Origin: Crossaster papposus
Taxonomy: Eukaryota > Echinodermata > Asteroidea > Velatida > Solasteridae
Direction: 5' to 3'
Assembly (NCBI GenBank): GCA_037893245.1
Contig: JBAIAA010000603.1
Location: 2,026,855-2,090,854, forward strand
DNA length: 64,000 nucleotides
In this document: piece by piece, positions 1 through 10,149 of the stretch
Layout of the letters: each line of letters starts with the position of its first letter
Numbering within the stretch: the first letter of the stretch is position 1
Notes under the pieces: generated by a model
Seen by the model: only the letters and a program-made list of their open reading frames with translations
Databases searched by the model: none
Told to the model about the DNA's origin: nothing
Program-made: the position numbers and the translations under genes

Positions 1-43
1 CACTACACCAACCTGACTCCCTAATTATGAAAACCTCACGAGT

Positions 44-120
44 GATGCAGTGTGTAAAGTGCTCATTGCTGTGGCCCGGGTTCGATTCCTGGCTCGGGTC
101 ATATGTGAGTATAGAGTAGT
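44..120 (+). repeat. tRNA-like head of a SINE, partial
   Basis: A tRNA-like stretch with a pol III B-box match (GGTTCGATTCC, 79-89). It resembles the head of the fuller SINE at 38,857-39,235. No body follows in this orientation; an inverted body fragment starts at about 150, so the two may be separate insertions. Confidence 0.5.
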
Positions 121-149
121 TCATTGAACCTAACAAATATTATTGCACC

Positions 150-375
150 TAGAATATTATAATTGGGCCACTGAAGCATTACAAATACCATCTCAGCTCC
201 CCGGAGAGTGTACAGCTTGTCACTGCCATCTTATCAAACACAATAACTCTCTCTACCCTCACAGGTACTTCTGGGTGGGAAGAAGCAATGAGAGACAAAG
301 TGTCTCGCCCAAGAGCACATATACCATAACGCCAGGCTGGACTCAAACCCCAGACCTGCAGAATTACTTATAAAT
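150..375 (-). repeat. SINE body fragment, inverted
   Basis: Read on the minus strand, this matches the SINE at 38,857-39,235 in order: the tRNA-like head remnant, the segment around the AAGCACTTT-like block, the CTCACAGGTA-type block, and the segment containing CATCTCAGCTCCC (as read on plus). It is diverged. Small reading frames across it are chance. Confidence 0.6.
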
Positions 376-462
376 GTAAACCAGTTCAGTATTCCAACTG
401 CGCATGTGCACAACAAGCAACCGGCCACTTGTCTCGGATATAAATCCAGACGGAGAACCTAC

Positions 463-691
463 CCTGCATAGCACGGCAACTCAGATACGCTGGTCCCCGC
501 CAGACAGTAGAAGCCAGCCAGGCAGGGTTGGCACCAGCTCTCGTTGACGGCATTGGTCAGGTTATTGAAAGTCCCCACGGTGCAAGGGTACTCGCTGGCT
601 CGCTGGGTGCCCGACAGGCAGTAGTAGCCGGTCGGACAGGCAAAGGTGCTGAGGTGAATCACAGCAGACTCAGTGTTGTCGCAGAAGTAAC
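463..691 (-). CDS. Exon of a GCC2/GCC3 cysteine-rich repeat protein
   Basis: The most 3' exon of the host gene that can be read here. It encodes two cysteine-rich modules, with GYFC near its start, CPTGYYC in the middle and CLAGFYC near its end, the C-x-x-G-[FY]-[FY]-C spacing typical of GCC2/GCC3 (ephrin-receptor-like) repeats. The acceptor is taken as AG after position 691 and the donor as GTAGGT from 462. The start phase (2 bases completing a Gly codon) fits the donor phase of the exon at 1,568-1,726. The end phase is 2, so the exon is not symmetrical. The protein is probably secreted or a cell-surface ectodomain. The family is recognised from cysteine spacing only. Confidence 0.7.
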
Positions 692-1108
692 CTTTCGGAG
701 TAAAAAAGACATGCATGTCACGTTGATTTTGAGGTAAGACCAATGGCTATACCACTTTGAACTTGTTTTCACTACCCATACATATACCAACGTAGAATAG
801 GTACCCATGACTATACTGGTAAACTAGATTCAAATACCATCCATTGATAAACAAATCGACAGTACAAATCGACAGGTCCATAGTCAGATTCATGGGTTGG
901 AGGTAGAAAGGTTATTTTGTGCCCACTCAACTCACATGTGCGTGAATGTCCTGAATGTTGGAAACAGATCAAATACATAACGTTACGAGCTGGTATGGTG
1001 AGCATGCACTATTATTATAACGAGCAAGCTAGAATATTTACCACCCATTCATATACCATATGTGATAAAACACCATGTCAATACTGAGGATAGAATTACA
1101 ATCTATGA

Positions 1109-1412
1109 CACTAGGAAAGGGCATGATGTGATTTTGCATTCAAAGTGACCCCAGGTCATTAGCAGGATGTGATTTCGAAAAAAGAATTCCAAAATCACAT
1201 CCAAAAAGCTCAAAATTCACATCCTCTTCCAAAATAAGAATCCAGTGGATGTGAATTTGAATCTTAACGACTTAACCCAGAATGCGAATTTGAATGAAGG
1301 ATGTGAATTTCAAGCATTTGAATGTGGTATTGGAAATCTGTTGTTGAAATCACATCCTGCTAAGGACCGTGTCCACTTTAAATGCAAAACCACATCATGC
1401 CCTTTCCGAGTG
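1109..1412. mobile_element. Palindromic MITE with CACT..AGTG ends
   Basis: A 304-bp element with inverted arms of about 65 bp. The left end begins CACTAGGAAAGGGC and the right end finishes GCCCTTTCCGAGTG. The arms share the blocks GGCATGATGTG and AGCAGGATGTGATTTC in inverse order. CACT termini resemble CACTA/EnSpm elements, but I could not fix a 2-3 bp target duplication. The 90-residue open frame at 1,245-1,517 runs through this element and out of its end, and looks like chance. Confidence 0.65.
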
Positions 1413-1567
1413 CGAGTTTACAACCAAACAGGGGCGAAAAAGGGTTTATTGATATACCATACATTTAAAAATGCGACCCATGTTTGTGGCACGTCCCCGT
1501 GTGGCCAATTGTACTGAGTAACACCCCCTTCCCTCCAATAGTTCTGAGAGCCAATCTCTTTTTTTAC

Positions 1568-1726
1568 CTTCTTCACACAGCAGGCAGTCTGACTTGCCTT
1601 CCTCGTCTTGGTACGTGCCGTTGTTGCACCGTTCAGGGTCGGGGAAGTTCTCCTTGCAGAAATGACCAGCTGGGCACAGGTAGTCAGCCGGGGTAGAAGT
1701 TTTCTTACCAGGGGGGCAATAATATC
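1568..1726 (-). CDS. Exon of a GCC2/GCC3 cysteine-rich repeat protein
   Basis: A 159-nt exon, 53 codons, phase 1 at both ends. The acceptor is GGTTAG before 1726 and the donor is GTAAAA from 1567. It encodes GYYCPPG, then LCPAGHFC, then GTYQDEEGKSDC and a C-LLC-EEG end. That is one complete cysteine repeat with the usual order (CPAG-x-FC, then C-x-x-GTY, then C-x-x-C-x-x-G). Its phases join the exon at 6,521-6,706 upstream and the exon at 463-691 downstream without breaking the frame. Splice sites and cysteine spacing together make this a firm exon call; the wider protein identity is inferred. Confidence 0.8.
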
Positions 1727-2564
1727 CTAACCAAAACCAAAAAAGAAGTTAGAAATCGACTTGGTTATGGCGGACAGTCACACATACACCTACAGAAGTG
1801 GGTTCTACGAAGAACAGAAAAAACAGCCTTTAACCCTGCGAGCTGCGCGAGCCAAATATTTTCGCGCAGCTTCCATGGGGTAAATTTGGAAGGCACCTTG
1901 GTTTAGGCGCGGTCTCATAAAAGACCGACTGTGCGGCGCCCCGGGAAGTCTGGGGGATACCCAGGACCAAAGTTAACAAAAGACCCCTTGACAACCCGGT
2001 ATAACCCCGTCTGGAACGGTCATTTACATATCAAAGAACATGAATATTCCCGTCTTTCCGCGGAGGCGCCGGGCTACTCTCTGCGTCCAGAAGGCTAATT
2101 TAAATATGAATGGTTCATCACGGGGCCGACAGTCCGCGAAATACCGGCCTGCCAAACCACAAGTATTTCGCGGCATTTGGGTCTATAATACTAGAAATGC
2201 CGAGACAATCAACGTACGTACGAGTTGAATAAAAACAACTTCTCAGTGAATTTACGTGTACATAATGAATGCACCACCAAATAAATTGTGCACGTACGTA
2301 CCTTTACAAGTAATTAGTTCAAATTTGCTGATGATTTAAAGGCGGATTCATACATACATACTTCACGAGAATGCAAATGCAAAACAAATTTCATAGTCAT
2401 GAGACGACATTTTGCTTGAGAAATGTGTTCTACTGTTCTACGCAAAAACTCGATGAAGGGAAGGGAAGTCCAAATAATAAATACCCCGTTGGGCTTAATT
2501 CATGGAAATAACATCAACATAACCACTTTATGTGTGGAACAATCAGGGGACAACAATACCTAGA
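1727..2564. other. Intron DNA, nothing recognised
   Basis: AT-rich sequence with a GC-rich patch at about 1,840-2,190. No coding exon, RNA gene or TIR pair was found. The 62-residue frame at 2,040-2,228 has no recognisable features. Confidence 0.4.
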
Positions 2565-2706
2565 CAGGGTTTCCCCTTAACTTTTGTTTTCACTAGCCGG
2601 CCGGGCCAGTTGTGTTGACTTGTTACTAGCCCGCCAGCATTTTCATTGGTCCGCCTGGTTTTTTTTCACCTTTTAAGCTACCGCGGCCGGCTGGCCGCGG
2701 CCCTGA
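2565..2706. mobile_element. Short hAT-like remnant (CAGGG..CCCTG)
   Basis: Begins CAGGGTTTCCCCTTAA, the same terminus as the hAT-like elements at 32,290 and 43,716, and ends GCGGCCCTG. The interior has the CCCGCCAGCATTTTCA-like block that is also near the end of the 42,600-43,716 copy. No 8-bp target duplication is visible, so this may be a deleted derivative or a solo end. Confidence 0.5.
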
Positions 2707-2829
2707 ACTGCACTCAAAGGCAATGTAAGTGTTAAATATATAGCATGGTTTCGTTATTAACTGTGTCTTCTCCATCCCCCCTGTATCTACCCGCATCAAA
2801 AATAAACCATCCAATAAAAAAGAAACGTC

Positions 2830-3530
2830 CAATCTTGTTCTTCCTTCTAACAATCTCTTCTTTTCATTGGGTGTAATTGTATGCCACAAAGTGACATTTC
2901 CCAGCCTATTAAAATTCCAAAGTAATGGTCCGCCACATGTTGGCCCGCTTGCTACAATAAGTACATTTTGTAGGTCAGCTGTCAATCATTGTCTGAATTT
3001 CTTGCCCCTATTGGAATATATTCGGAAAATACTCCCGAATAAGTCTCCCGTCAGTTTACTTTATTCCTCTTGCACTATAAAGCGTTTATTATGTAAAATT
3101 ATACCACGGAACCATTATAAATTAAAACATGTAACAAGCTCTCTCAATTTCCACGAAATAGATCGTTTTGTTAAATTTAAAAAAAAACGGAAAATAAATT
3201 GTATTAAATTTCCCCCTTAAAACTGTTAGAAAAATGTTTAGGAGTTCAAAATATTAGGTGTTAAGGTTCCGTTTATTCTTTTTCTCTTCCTTTTTAAAAA
3301 CAATGAAACCAGAAATAAATGTTTATAAACTTGGAATTTATTTTGCTAGCTTCGTAATTTAATGGTCGGGTGCCTATGTCGATTTTATTAGATATCAAAA
3401 AACCAAGAATAAATCGTATTATTATTTACCCCTGAAATCGGTTGAAGAAAAATGTTTGAAGTTCATTCACCGTCCACAGCGGATTTCTTCTATTTGCAAA
3501 TGCACTTCATCCGAGAAATAAATATATCGA
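2830..3530 (+). repeat. Dispersed repeat shared with the 14.3-22.2 kb transposon
   Basis: Blocks here recur in the same order at 14,880-15,500 and 16,670-17,600: TGTAATTGTATGCCACAAAG, GTAGGTCAGCTGTCAATCAT, the TATTCGGAAAATACTCCC block, and AATGAAACCAGAAATAAATG. This is a diverged copy of the interior of that transposon, without its ends. Open frames here are chance. Confidence 0.65.
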
Positions 3531-3535
3531 AAGTA

Positions 3536-3556
3536 CCCCCCCCCCCCCCCCCCCCC
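3536..3556. repeat. Poly-C tract
   Basis: About 21 consecutive C. Its length is likely to vary between alleles and be uncertain in sequencing. Confidence 0.9.
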
Positions 3557-5687
3557 TCAGTCGCGTCAGGGAATAAAACAAATTTATCAAGAGAAAAAGC
3601 AATTTAACAGTGGTTTCCTTGACAACAATGTTGCTATGCAACCATCATTGTTTTGGGCGGCCCTAATATTTGGGCCTTTATTAGCATCTTCAGGCCGATA
3701 ATCTCATTGGTGCTACAATTCCGTCTCCATGACAATTTGCTGTCTTGCACTTAATTCCCACGGTCATTTACTTGGCGATGGGCCAAGAAGTTTCCCGCGC
3801 AAAGCATCGGTTGGAGTTGTGGACGGCTGTTTGCTGTGCAAGTAGTAGACCTAGTAACATAATTATATAATTGAGAGATAGCTTTCCTACATGTTACAGC
3901 ATTGTCGCCATGTGTGTTTTTCTAATCATCCTAAAAATAACAATTATAAAATCAATATTTATTTCTAAAATTCCTGTAAACATTAATAAACAACGGATGT
4001 TCACAATGAATATATATTAGATAAGGCCTAACAGGGTATACTTTCGGATTGTGCAAATGTGGGGTAAGAATAAAGCAACCGTTGATTATCCGTCCAGAGG
4101 CCTGCTACAGTGTCGAAAAACACATCAACATCGGGGAGAATTAATTTGCTTTTATTTAGCAACTTGGGGAGGAAACTTCTGTTCTGGAAGCTGTGCCACA
4201 CAAAAATTGTCCGTTAGAATTAGTTGTGCGCTTCCCCTATCTTCATTTTTAGAATGCATACATAAACTGTCGTCGTGTTCCCCGAGCTACATACATGTAG
4301 CAATATTACCGCTTGAAATATTGCGTGCCAGCCAAGTGCCAGCGGGGATTTCCCGAGGCCGTTTTTCAAACCCCAACTTCGTCTCCACTGGGGCTTTGTT
4401 CATGTAGTTTGCCAATAGTGATGGAGCCCGTACTGGGCCTAGGCTGGGGATTGGAAAACGACCCGTGTGTTTTTAGTCCCGAGTTGTGCAATGCATGACA
4501 GGCGTGGATTGCGTGCGTGGATCCCGGTGAGTATTGAGCTCGCAGCCGGCCACGCACGCGTGCGGTAGCACCAACAATTTCCCCTGTAATCTTTCCAAAA
4601 CAAGTCTCGGTAAACGTTACTAGATTTTCGTCATTGACTAACGAAGAATTTGAATGTTTTGTGCTGAATTAAGATGCAAAATATAAGACCGTTATAGACA
4701 CGGCAGTTAGTATTTTTATGAGGTGTAGTAAAACAAATGGGCCTACAACATGGTTTATTTCTGTAGAATAGTGGGAATTACTGGTCTCTCGGTGTAGGTC
4801 AGCTCGAAACTATGTACCAGATCCCAGTTGCAAAAAGTACCCGCACAATTTATTACATTTATTTATTAAAGGCACGTTCTAAACCTGGCGTGCAGTCCGC
4901 GTGTATCCCGTTCGTATGCATGAGGTCAGTAGTGGGATCATGTTTATTCATTTCACCATTGAAGCGATGACAATAGCCTCGCTCATTAAACTTCGTCGCG
5001 CTTGAGCGCACACCCCGTCCAGTTCGCGGATTCCCGTTCTCCTTGACAACGACGGACCGATCGGGAAGAACGGGGTAAGAACGGGGCAAGAACACAGTCT
5101 TTAATGAGACCGCGCCTTACCTATGTTTTGTGCAGTTGTATACATCTGTGGGTTTTTTTTCCTGTCACTACTGTAGGCCAGCAGTAGGATGACTTATGAC
5201 ACCCCTGGAGAGGCTGGCTGGCTAGACAGTTAGGCGGCGAAACACAAAGAGCCCATTTTGTGCGCAAGTGAATTGGGCCCATTTTGTGCACAAGTGAATG
5301 GGTTTTTCGCTGGGGCCCAGGTTTCTCAAACTACAATGTGTCATTGAGGAATACAAACATTTGAATGGAATAGGCCGACAACTTCATATGGAAGTTAGAA
5401 AAAGAAATGTGCCTTCCGAATCGGCCTCATGGCTGCTTGCAGGGTTAACCAGTTTTTTCGCCACGATTTTTACATCGACTGGACAGATGGGCAGACGTGA
5501 CAAAGTATTTAAGCTGTGGCCATATTCCGTCTGATTGAACTTGTGCTGTAATTTTTTGAAATTGACAGTTTTGGGGTTAATGTTATTGCCAATATTGTCA
5601 CACTAACTTGTTTGACGTTTTGGGTTCTTACATGCTGAAGAAGAAAAGAATCAACCTTGTTCTTGTAGTCTGGTTTTCTGACAACAC
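3557..5687. other. Intron DNA, nothing recognised
   Basis: No exon with cysteine-repeat spacing, no RNA gene and no clear TIR pair found. Open frames of 60-118 residues at 4,051-4,557, 4,859-5,095 and 5,298-5,534 show no domain features or codon bias. Confidence 0.4.
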
Positions 5688-5898
5688 TTAACCAGTTCGC
5701 GCCGGGATTATTGTAACATCACCGAGCCGACGCGCTGGTTTATTTTTAACAAATCACGATCCGAGGCGGGTTCAAGCCGATGGTACCAGGAAGCACACCC
5801 ACGCATTTCTGGCCTTGCTCGTTGCTAACAGACATTTCCGGCCTTGCTCGTGAGGGTGTTTATGCGTCACCCGTTTTGAATCTGGGGAAAACTTGTAA
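5688..5898. mobile_element. TTAA/CCAG MITE, right end lost
   Basis: Starts TTAA then CCAGTTCGCGCCGGG and follows the family sequence seen at 9,554-9,787 (GCACACCCACGCATTT, GGCCTTGCTCG blocks). It stops at about 5,898 before the right TIR. A second, opposite half-copy begins at TTAA 5,974-5,977 inside the 1,007-bp repeat. Confidence 0.75.
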
Positions 5899-6520
5899 GG
5901 TCAGAGAATCAGTCAAGCTGGCTTCGGGTGTGTAATCAATTACAAAGAAATTATGAACAAGTAGAGCAGTGTTTTAACCAGTTCGCGCCGGATGACGTAA
6001 ATAAACGCAAAGTTTTTCCCAGACTAAAACGGATGACACATAAACACGTTTTTGATGTTTGCAAATGTTGTACAGAGTGTATAAAAAAAATATAAAAAAA
6101 ATAACGGAATACCACACGTAGAATGCATTTAACTAACAAATAATAGAACTAACATCGATAATAGGCCCCTATAGAAAATAGTTTAGACTGAAATCAAGTC
6201 GTCACCGAAATGAGCCAGCGCTGAGCCAATATGCCCGTTCCCTACAGCTCTGGTTTATTTCGGTGGCGCCTGCACAGACAAAAGTGTCTAAGAACTTGAT
6301 ATTTAGTCTACACTTGCACAGTATCCAAACAAAATTAAAAAACTTGGTCCTATGGGCCCATGAAACATTCCAAATACCATCTCAGTGACAACATTTGGAG
6401 TCTCTACAGCAAAACATTGACCATCATTGAAGTCCGTTTAGTCAGAGGATAAAAATCATGATTCTAAAGCCTGAAGTTGAAGCTCAAGAACGAATCAAAC
6501 TCAAAGATTTTGTAAATTAC

Positions 6521-6706
6521 CTTCTGGGCAGACGGAACACTCTGCAGCGCCCTCATAGTCCACATAGGTGCCGGCCGGGCAATCCTGGGGTTCGGCGCTC
6601 TGTTGAGGGCAGTGTTTGCCCTCGGGGCAAATCACCTGGGTGCGTGTGCTGGACCCAGCGGGGCAATAGTAGCTAGGGTCACAGGGACCTGTCACCTGCG
6701 TATTGG
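6521..6706 (-). CDS. Exon of a GCC2/GCC3 cysteine-rich repeat protein (duplicate 1)
   Basis: 186 nt, 62 codons, phase 1 at both ends. The acceptor is CCCCTTTGCAG before 6706 with a good pyrimidine tract; the donor is GTAATT from 6520. It encodes TGPCDPSYYCPAG, then CPEGKHCPQ, then CPAGTYVDYEGAAEC and a CSVCPEG end. This is a complete repeat and a symmetrical exon, so duplicating it adds 62 residues without a frameshift. It differs from its tandem twin at 7,528-7,713 at one coding base (CCA Pro here, ACA Thr in the twin). An extracellular role is inferred from the family. Confidence 0.85.
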
Positions 6707-7527
6707 CTGCAAAGGGGGCAGAAATATTGATTTGATAATTATTTTTACAATCACAACATTTAACCATTTTTTTCGGAATTTAAAACTGTTGACGGATAAA
6801 CACATTAGGAGCAAGGCCGGAATTATTTGTCGGCGACCAGCTCACAGCGAGCGAGGCCACAAATATAAAGGTGTGCTACCCACAGGTGCCGGCCTAAACC
6901 CGTCGCAGATCGAGGTTCGTAAACAATAATCTTGCACCTGGGGATGGTCAACTACATTTATGAACAAGTAGAGCAGTGTTTTAACCAGTTCGCGCCGGAT
7001 GACGTAAATAAACGCAAAGTTTTCCCCAGACTAAAACGGATGACACATAAACACGTTTTTGATGTTTGCAAATGTTGTACAGAGTGTATAAAAAAAATAT
7101 AAAAAAAATAACGGAATACCACACGTAGAATGCATTTAACTAACAAATAATAGAACTAACATCGATAATAGGCCCCTATAGAAAATAGTTTAGACTGAAA
7201 TCAAGTCGTCACCGAAATGAGCCAGCGCTGAGCCAATATGCCCGTTCCCTACAGCTCTGGTTTATTTCGGTGGCGCCTGCACAGACAAAAGTGTCTAAGA
7301 ACTTGATTTTTAGTCTACACTTGCACAGTATCCAAACAAAATTAAAAAACTTGGTCCTATGGGCCCATGAAACATTCCAAATACCATCTCAGTGACAACA
7401 TTTGGAGTCTCTACAGCAAAACATTGACCATCATTGAAGTCCGTTTAGTCAGAGGATAAAAATCATGATTCTAAAGCCTGAAGTTGAAGCTCAAGAACGA
7501 ATCAAACTCAAAGATTTTGTAAATTAC

Positions 7528-7713
7528 CTTCTGTGCAGACGGAACACTCTGCAGCGCCCTCATAGTCCACATAGGTGCCGGCCGGGCAATCCTGGGGTTC
7601 GGCGCTCTGTTGAGGGCAGTGTTTGCCCTCGGGGCAAATCACCTGGGTGCGTGTGCTGGACCCAGCGGGGCAATAGTAGCTAGGGTCACAGGGACCTGTC
7701 ACCTGCGTATTGG
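7528..7713 (-). CDS. Exon of a GCC2/GCC3 cysteine-rich repeat protein (duplicate 2)
   Basis: Twin of the exon at 6,521-6,706, offset by 1,007 bp, with the same acceptor and donor. The only coding difference seen is Pro to Thr near the end (CSVCTEG). The start phase continues the donor phase of the exon at 9,171-9,386. Both twins keep intact splice sites, so both could be included in the transcript. Confidence 0.85.
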
Positions 7714-7957
7714 CTGCAAAGGGGGCAGAAATATTGATTTGATAATTATTTTTACAATCACAACATTTAACCATTTTTTTCGGAATTTAAAACTGTTGAC
7801 GGATAAACACATTAGGAGCAAGGCCGGAATTATTTGTCGGCGACCAGCTCACAGCGAGCGAGGCCACAAATATAAAGGTGTGCTACCCACAGGTGCCGGC
7901 CTAAACCCGTCGCAGATCGAGGTTCGTAAACAATAATCTTGCACCTGGGGATGGTCA

Positions 7958-8410
7958 ATGTCAAAATTATCCTGCCGCAAACTGTTTAATATTTTAGTAA
8001 TATGCACATCTGGGTGAATATCTAAATATCTTTGTTTTAAGCAGTCCCATTAATAATTGTTTGAATTGTCAGGAATGGGTGGATTTGGGGGGCTGTATTT
8101 TATAGTAAATATTATTTAACTGACCTGTTTGTAGTTTTACAATAATGGATGCCAACAAAAAAAAAGCAAGAAAATTTGCCTTCGTTTTTAACCAGCGTCT
8201 TTTTAAACAGAAATAAAAAAAGGTGGTATTTTGTTCTGGTATGTTGTGTATCCAGTACTGGTTCTGATTTACATGGAATGACTGCATATGTTAGACCATT
8301 TCTTAAACTCCCCATTCGATATAGACAAAGTACAGCCGCATTTTGATTGAAAATAATGCCTGGTCATATCAAAGCCATTTTGTTTGTGTACACTTTTTCA
8401 CAGCGCATGT
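7958..8410. other. Intron DNA, nothing recognised
   Basis: AT-rich. Three overlapping 65-72 residue frames lie on the two strands at 8,069-8,346 with no recognisable features. Confidence 0.4.
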
Positions 8411-8570
8411 GAACGAGTTTGAACGAGTTTGAACGAGTTTGAACGAGTTTGAACGAGTTTGAACGAGTTTGAACGAGTTTGAACGAGTTTGAACGAGTTT
8501 GAACGAGTTTGAACGAGTTTGAACGAGTTTGAACGAGTTTGAACGAGTTTGACCGAGTTTGACCGAGGTT
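8411..8570. repeat. 10-bp tandem array (GAACGAGTTT)
   Basis: Fourteen perfect copies of GAACGAGTTT (8,411-8,550) are followed by two variants, GACCGAGTTT and GACCGAGGTT. Confidence 0.97.
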
Positions 8571-8602
8571 ATGGCGGACTACGACTGTAGCAACTGTTGC
8601 TA

Positions 8603-8828
8603 TTAACCAGTTCGTGCCAGGATTATTTTAACATCACCGAGCTGACGCGCGGGCGAAACTCGATCCGAGGCAGGTTCAGGCCGATAGCACCGGGAAGCAC
8701 ACCCACGCATTTCCGGCCTTGCTCGCTGCTGACAAGCATTTCTGGCCTTGCTCTTGGCGTTTATGCGTCATCCGTTTCAAATCTGGGAAAAACTTTGCGT
8801 TATACGTCATCCGGCACGAACTGGTTGA
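8603..8828. mobile_element. TTAA/CCAG MITE
   Basis: Left end TTAA + CCAGTTCGTGCCAGG, right end CCGGCACGAACTGG + TTGA (one base off TTAA). The interior matches the family (CACCGAGC, GATCCGAGGCAGGTTCAG, GGCCTTGCTCG, GTCATCCG). TTAA target duplications suggest piggyBac-type mobilisation. Confidence 0.85.
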
Positions 8829-8948
8829 AGTCACTTGACCAAAAGTAATCTATTTGGTCAAAGCGCTCTGTTCGATTGACAGGCCGGATCGGTCCACCTG
8901 GAATCTGCTCAAGTACCGGGTTCCGATGCACAGCTCTACAACGATCTT

Positions 8949-9160
8949 TTTTGGAGGGAGGGGAAGGGGGGAGGGAGGGGAAGGGGGGAGGGAGGGGAAG
9001 GGAGGGGAAGGGGGGGGAGGGAGGGGAAGGGGGGGGAGGGAGGGGAAGGGGGGGGAGGGAGGGGAAGGGGGGGGGGAGGGAGGGGAAGGGGGGAGGGGAA
9101 GGGGGGGGGAGGGGAAGGGGGGAGGGGAAGGGGGGGGGGGGGGGAGGGGAAGGGGGGGGG
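8949..9160. repeat. Purine tract of GGAGGGGAAGGG-type units
   Basis: About 210 bp of almost only G and A on plus, built from GGAGGGGAAGGGGG-like units with no pyrimidine interruptions. It begins about 10 bp beyond the donor of the exon at 9,171-9,386, so the nascent transcript carries a long C/U run just after the 5' splice site. The glycine- and proline-rich frames here are composition artefacts. Confidence 0.95.
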
Positions 9161-9170
9161 TAAGATTTAC

Positions 9171-9386
9171 CAGTTCCTTCACAGTAGAACCCAGGTGTGC
9201 AATCCGGGCATTCCGAAGCAACGGCCAGACCAGTGACGTTAGAGAATGTTCCACTTGGACACGGGTCGGGGTTAAACGTGGTCCCCTGGCAGAAGTACCC
9301 CTCGGGACAAATGGACTGGTCCGGGCGGGTCGAGGACTCGTTGCAGTAGAATCGAGGCAAGCAGGGCCCGCTGACGTCAGTTTGCG
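9171..9386 (-). CDS. Exon of a GCC2/GCC3 cysteine-rich repeat protein
   Basis: 216 nt, 72 codons, phase 1 at both ends. The acceptor is TTTTTTGCAATGCAG before 9386 and the donor is GTAAAT from 9170. It encodes SGPCLPRFYC, CPEGYFCQG, CPSGTFSNVTG, then ECPDCTPGFYCEGTG. This is one full repeat and the start of the next. It is the last exon before the 15-kb intron that holds the viral element; its start phase fits the donor of the exon at 24,800-24,978. Confidence 0.85.
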
Positions 9387-9553
9387 CTGCATTGCAAAAA
9401 AGGATAACGCAGAGAAGGAAAAAATGGTATGATTACTCCAATTCAACAAAATCTAAATAACAAGCATTTGTTTGATTTGGTTGTAAAGATTAAAGATAAA
9501 AATACAACAAACATCAAAACACAGAACTACCAAATTATTATGAAATACCTTAG

Positions 9554-9787
9554 TTAACCAGTTCGCGCCGGGATTATTTTAACATCACCGAGCCGAGGGG
9601 CATGATTAATTTTTAACGAAACTCGATCCGAGGCAGGTTCAGGCCGGGAAGCACACCAACACATTTCCGGCCTTGCTCGCTGCTGACAGACATTTCCGGC
9701 CTTTCTCGTGGCGTGTTTATGCGTCATCCGTTTTGAATCTGGGGAAAACTTTGCGTTTATATTCGTCATCCGGCGCAAACTGGTTAA
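9554..9787. mobile_element. TTAA/CCAG MITE, complete
   Basis: Perfect TTAA at both ends. The left TIR is CCAGTTCGCGCCGGG and the right TIR is CCGGCGCAAACTGG. About 234 bp, the same family as 8,603-8,828 and 23,966-24,207. Confidence 0.9.
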
Positions 9788-10149
9788 TGTCTCAAGCACA
9801 TGGTGTGGTCATTTAAACAAAAAGTGTATTGTTTTTGTATCAATTTCCGACGATGGTCGGCTGACTATCATTGGAAGAAAAAAAAGTGACTTTTTTTTTA
9901 ATTCAAGGCCGCTAGTCTGGTTTCCTTACCTGACAAATTGTGACTCAGATGTTAGAGTATTGTTTTCTCGGAAGTAGTATGGAAATGGCCGCTTCTAGAC
10001 CAGCCCAATTTTTTTCAATAGTCACCCCGCAAAAAAAAAAGACAGTTTGTCTTCTTTTTTAAAACTTTGATCTCATATCACCGCAATTAAAAACGAGTCT
10101 AAAAGTGGCGCCGAAGCGTAAGGAGTAGGTCGATCGAAATAATTTGTAT
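9788..10149. other. Junction region before the viral element
   Basis: No gene recognised. The left boundary of the viral element must lie here or at about 10,080-10,150, but I see no terminal inverted repeat matching the right side, so the end may be lost. Confidence 0.35.

Larger units (their letters stand above)
5951..7957. repeat. 1,007-bp tandem duplication carrying one exon
   Basis: The copies at 5,951 onward and 6,958 onward are offset by exactly 1,007 bp. They differ at only a few bases by eye: a T/C in the run near 6,022/7,029, an A/T near 6,302/7,309, and a G/T at 6,527/7,534 inside the exon. Each copy contains one GCC2/GCC3 exon and fragments of the TTAA/CCAG MITE. About 7 bp of unmatched sequence separates the units. 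Confidence 0.95.

Noticed and set aside
1245..1517. 90-residue frame with cysteines
   Set aside because: It overlaps the palindromic MITE at 1,109-1,412 and leaves it without splice signals; no family spacing.
4051..4557. Overlapping 61-118 residue frames on both strands
   Set aside because: No domain, no splice context and mutual overlap suggest chance.
8800..9449. Glycine/arginine- and proline-rich frames up to 199 residues
   Set aside because: They come from the purine tract; only the cysteine-rich part at 9,171-9,386 minus is a real exon.
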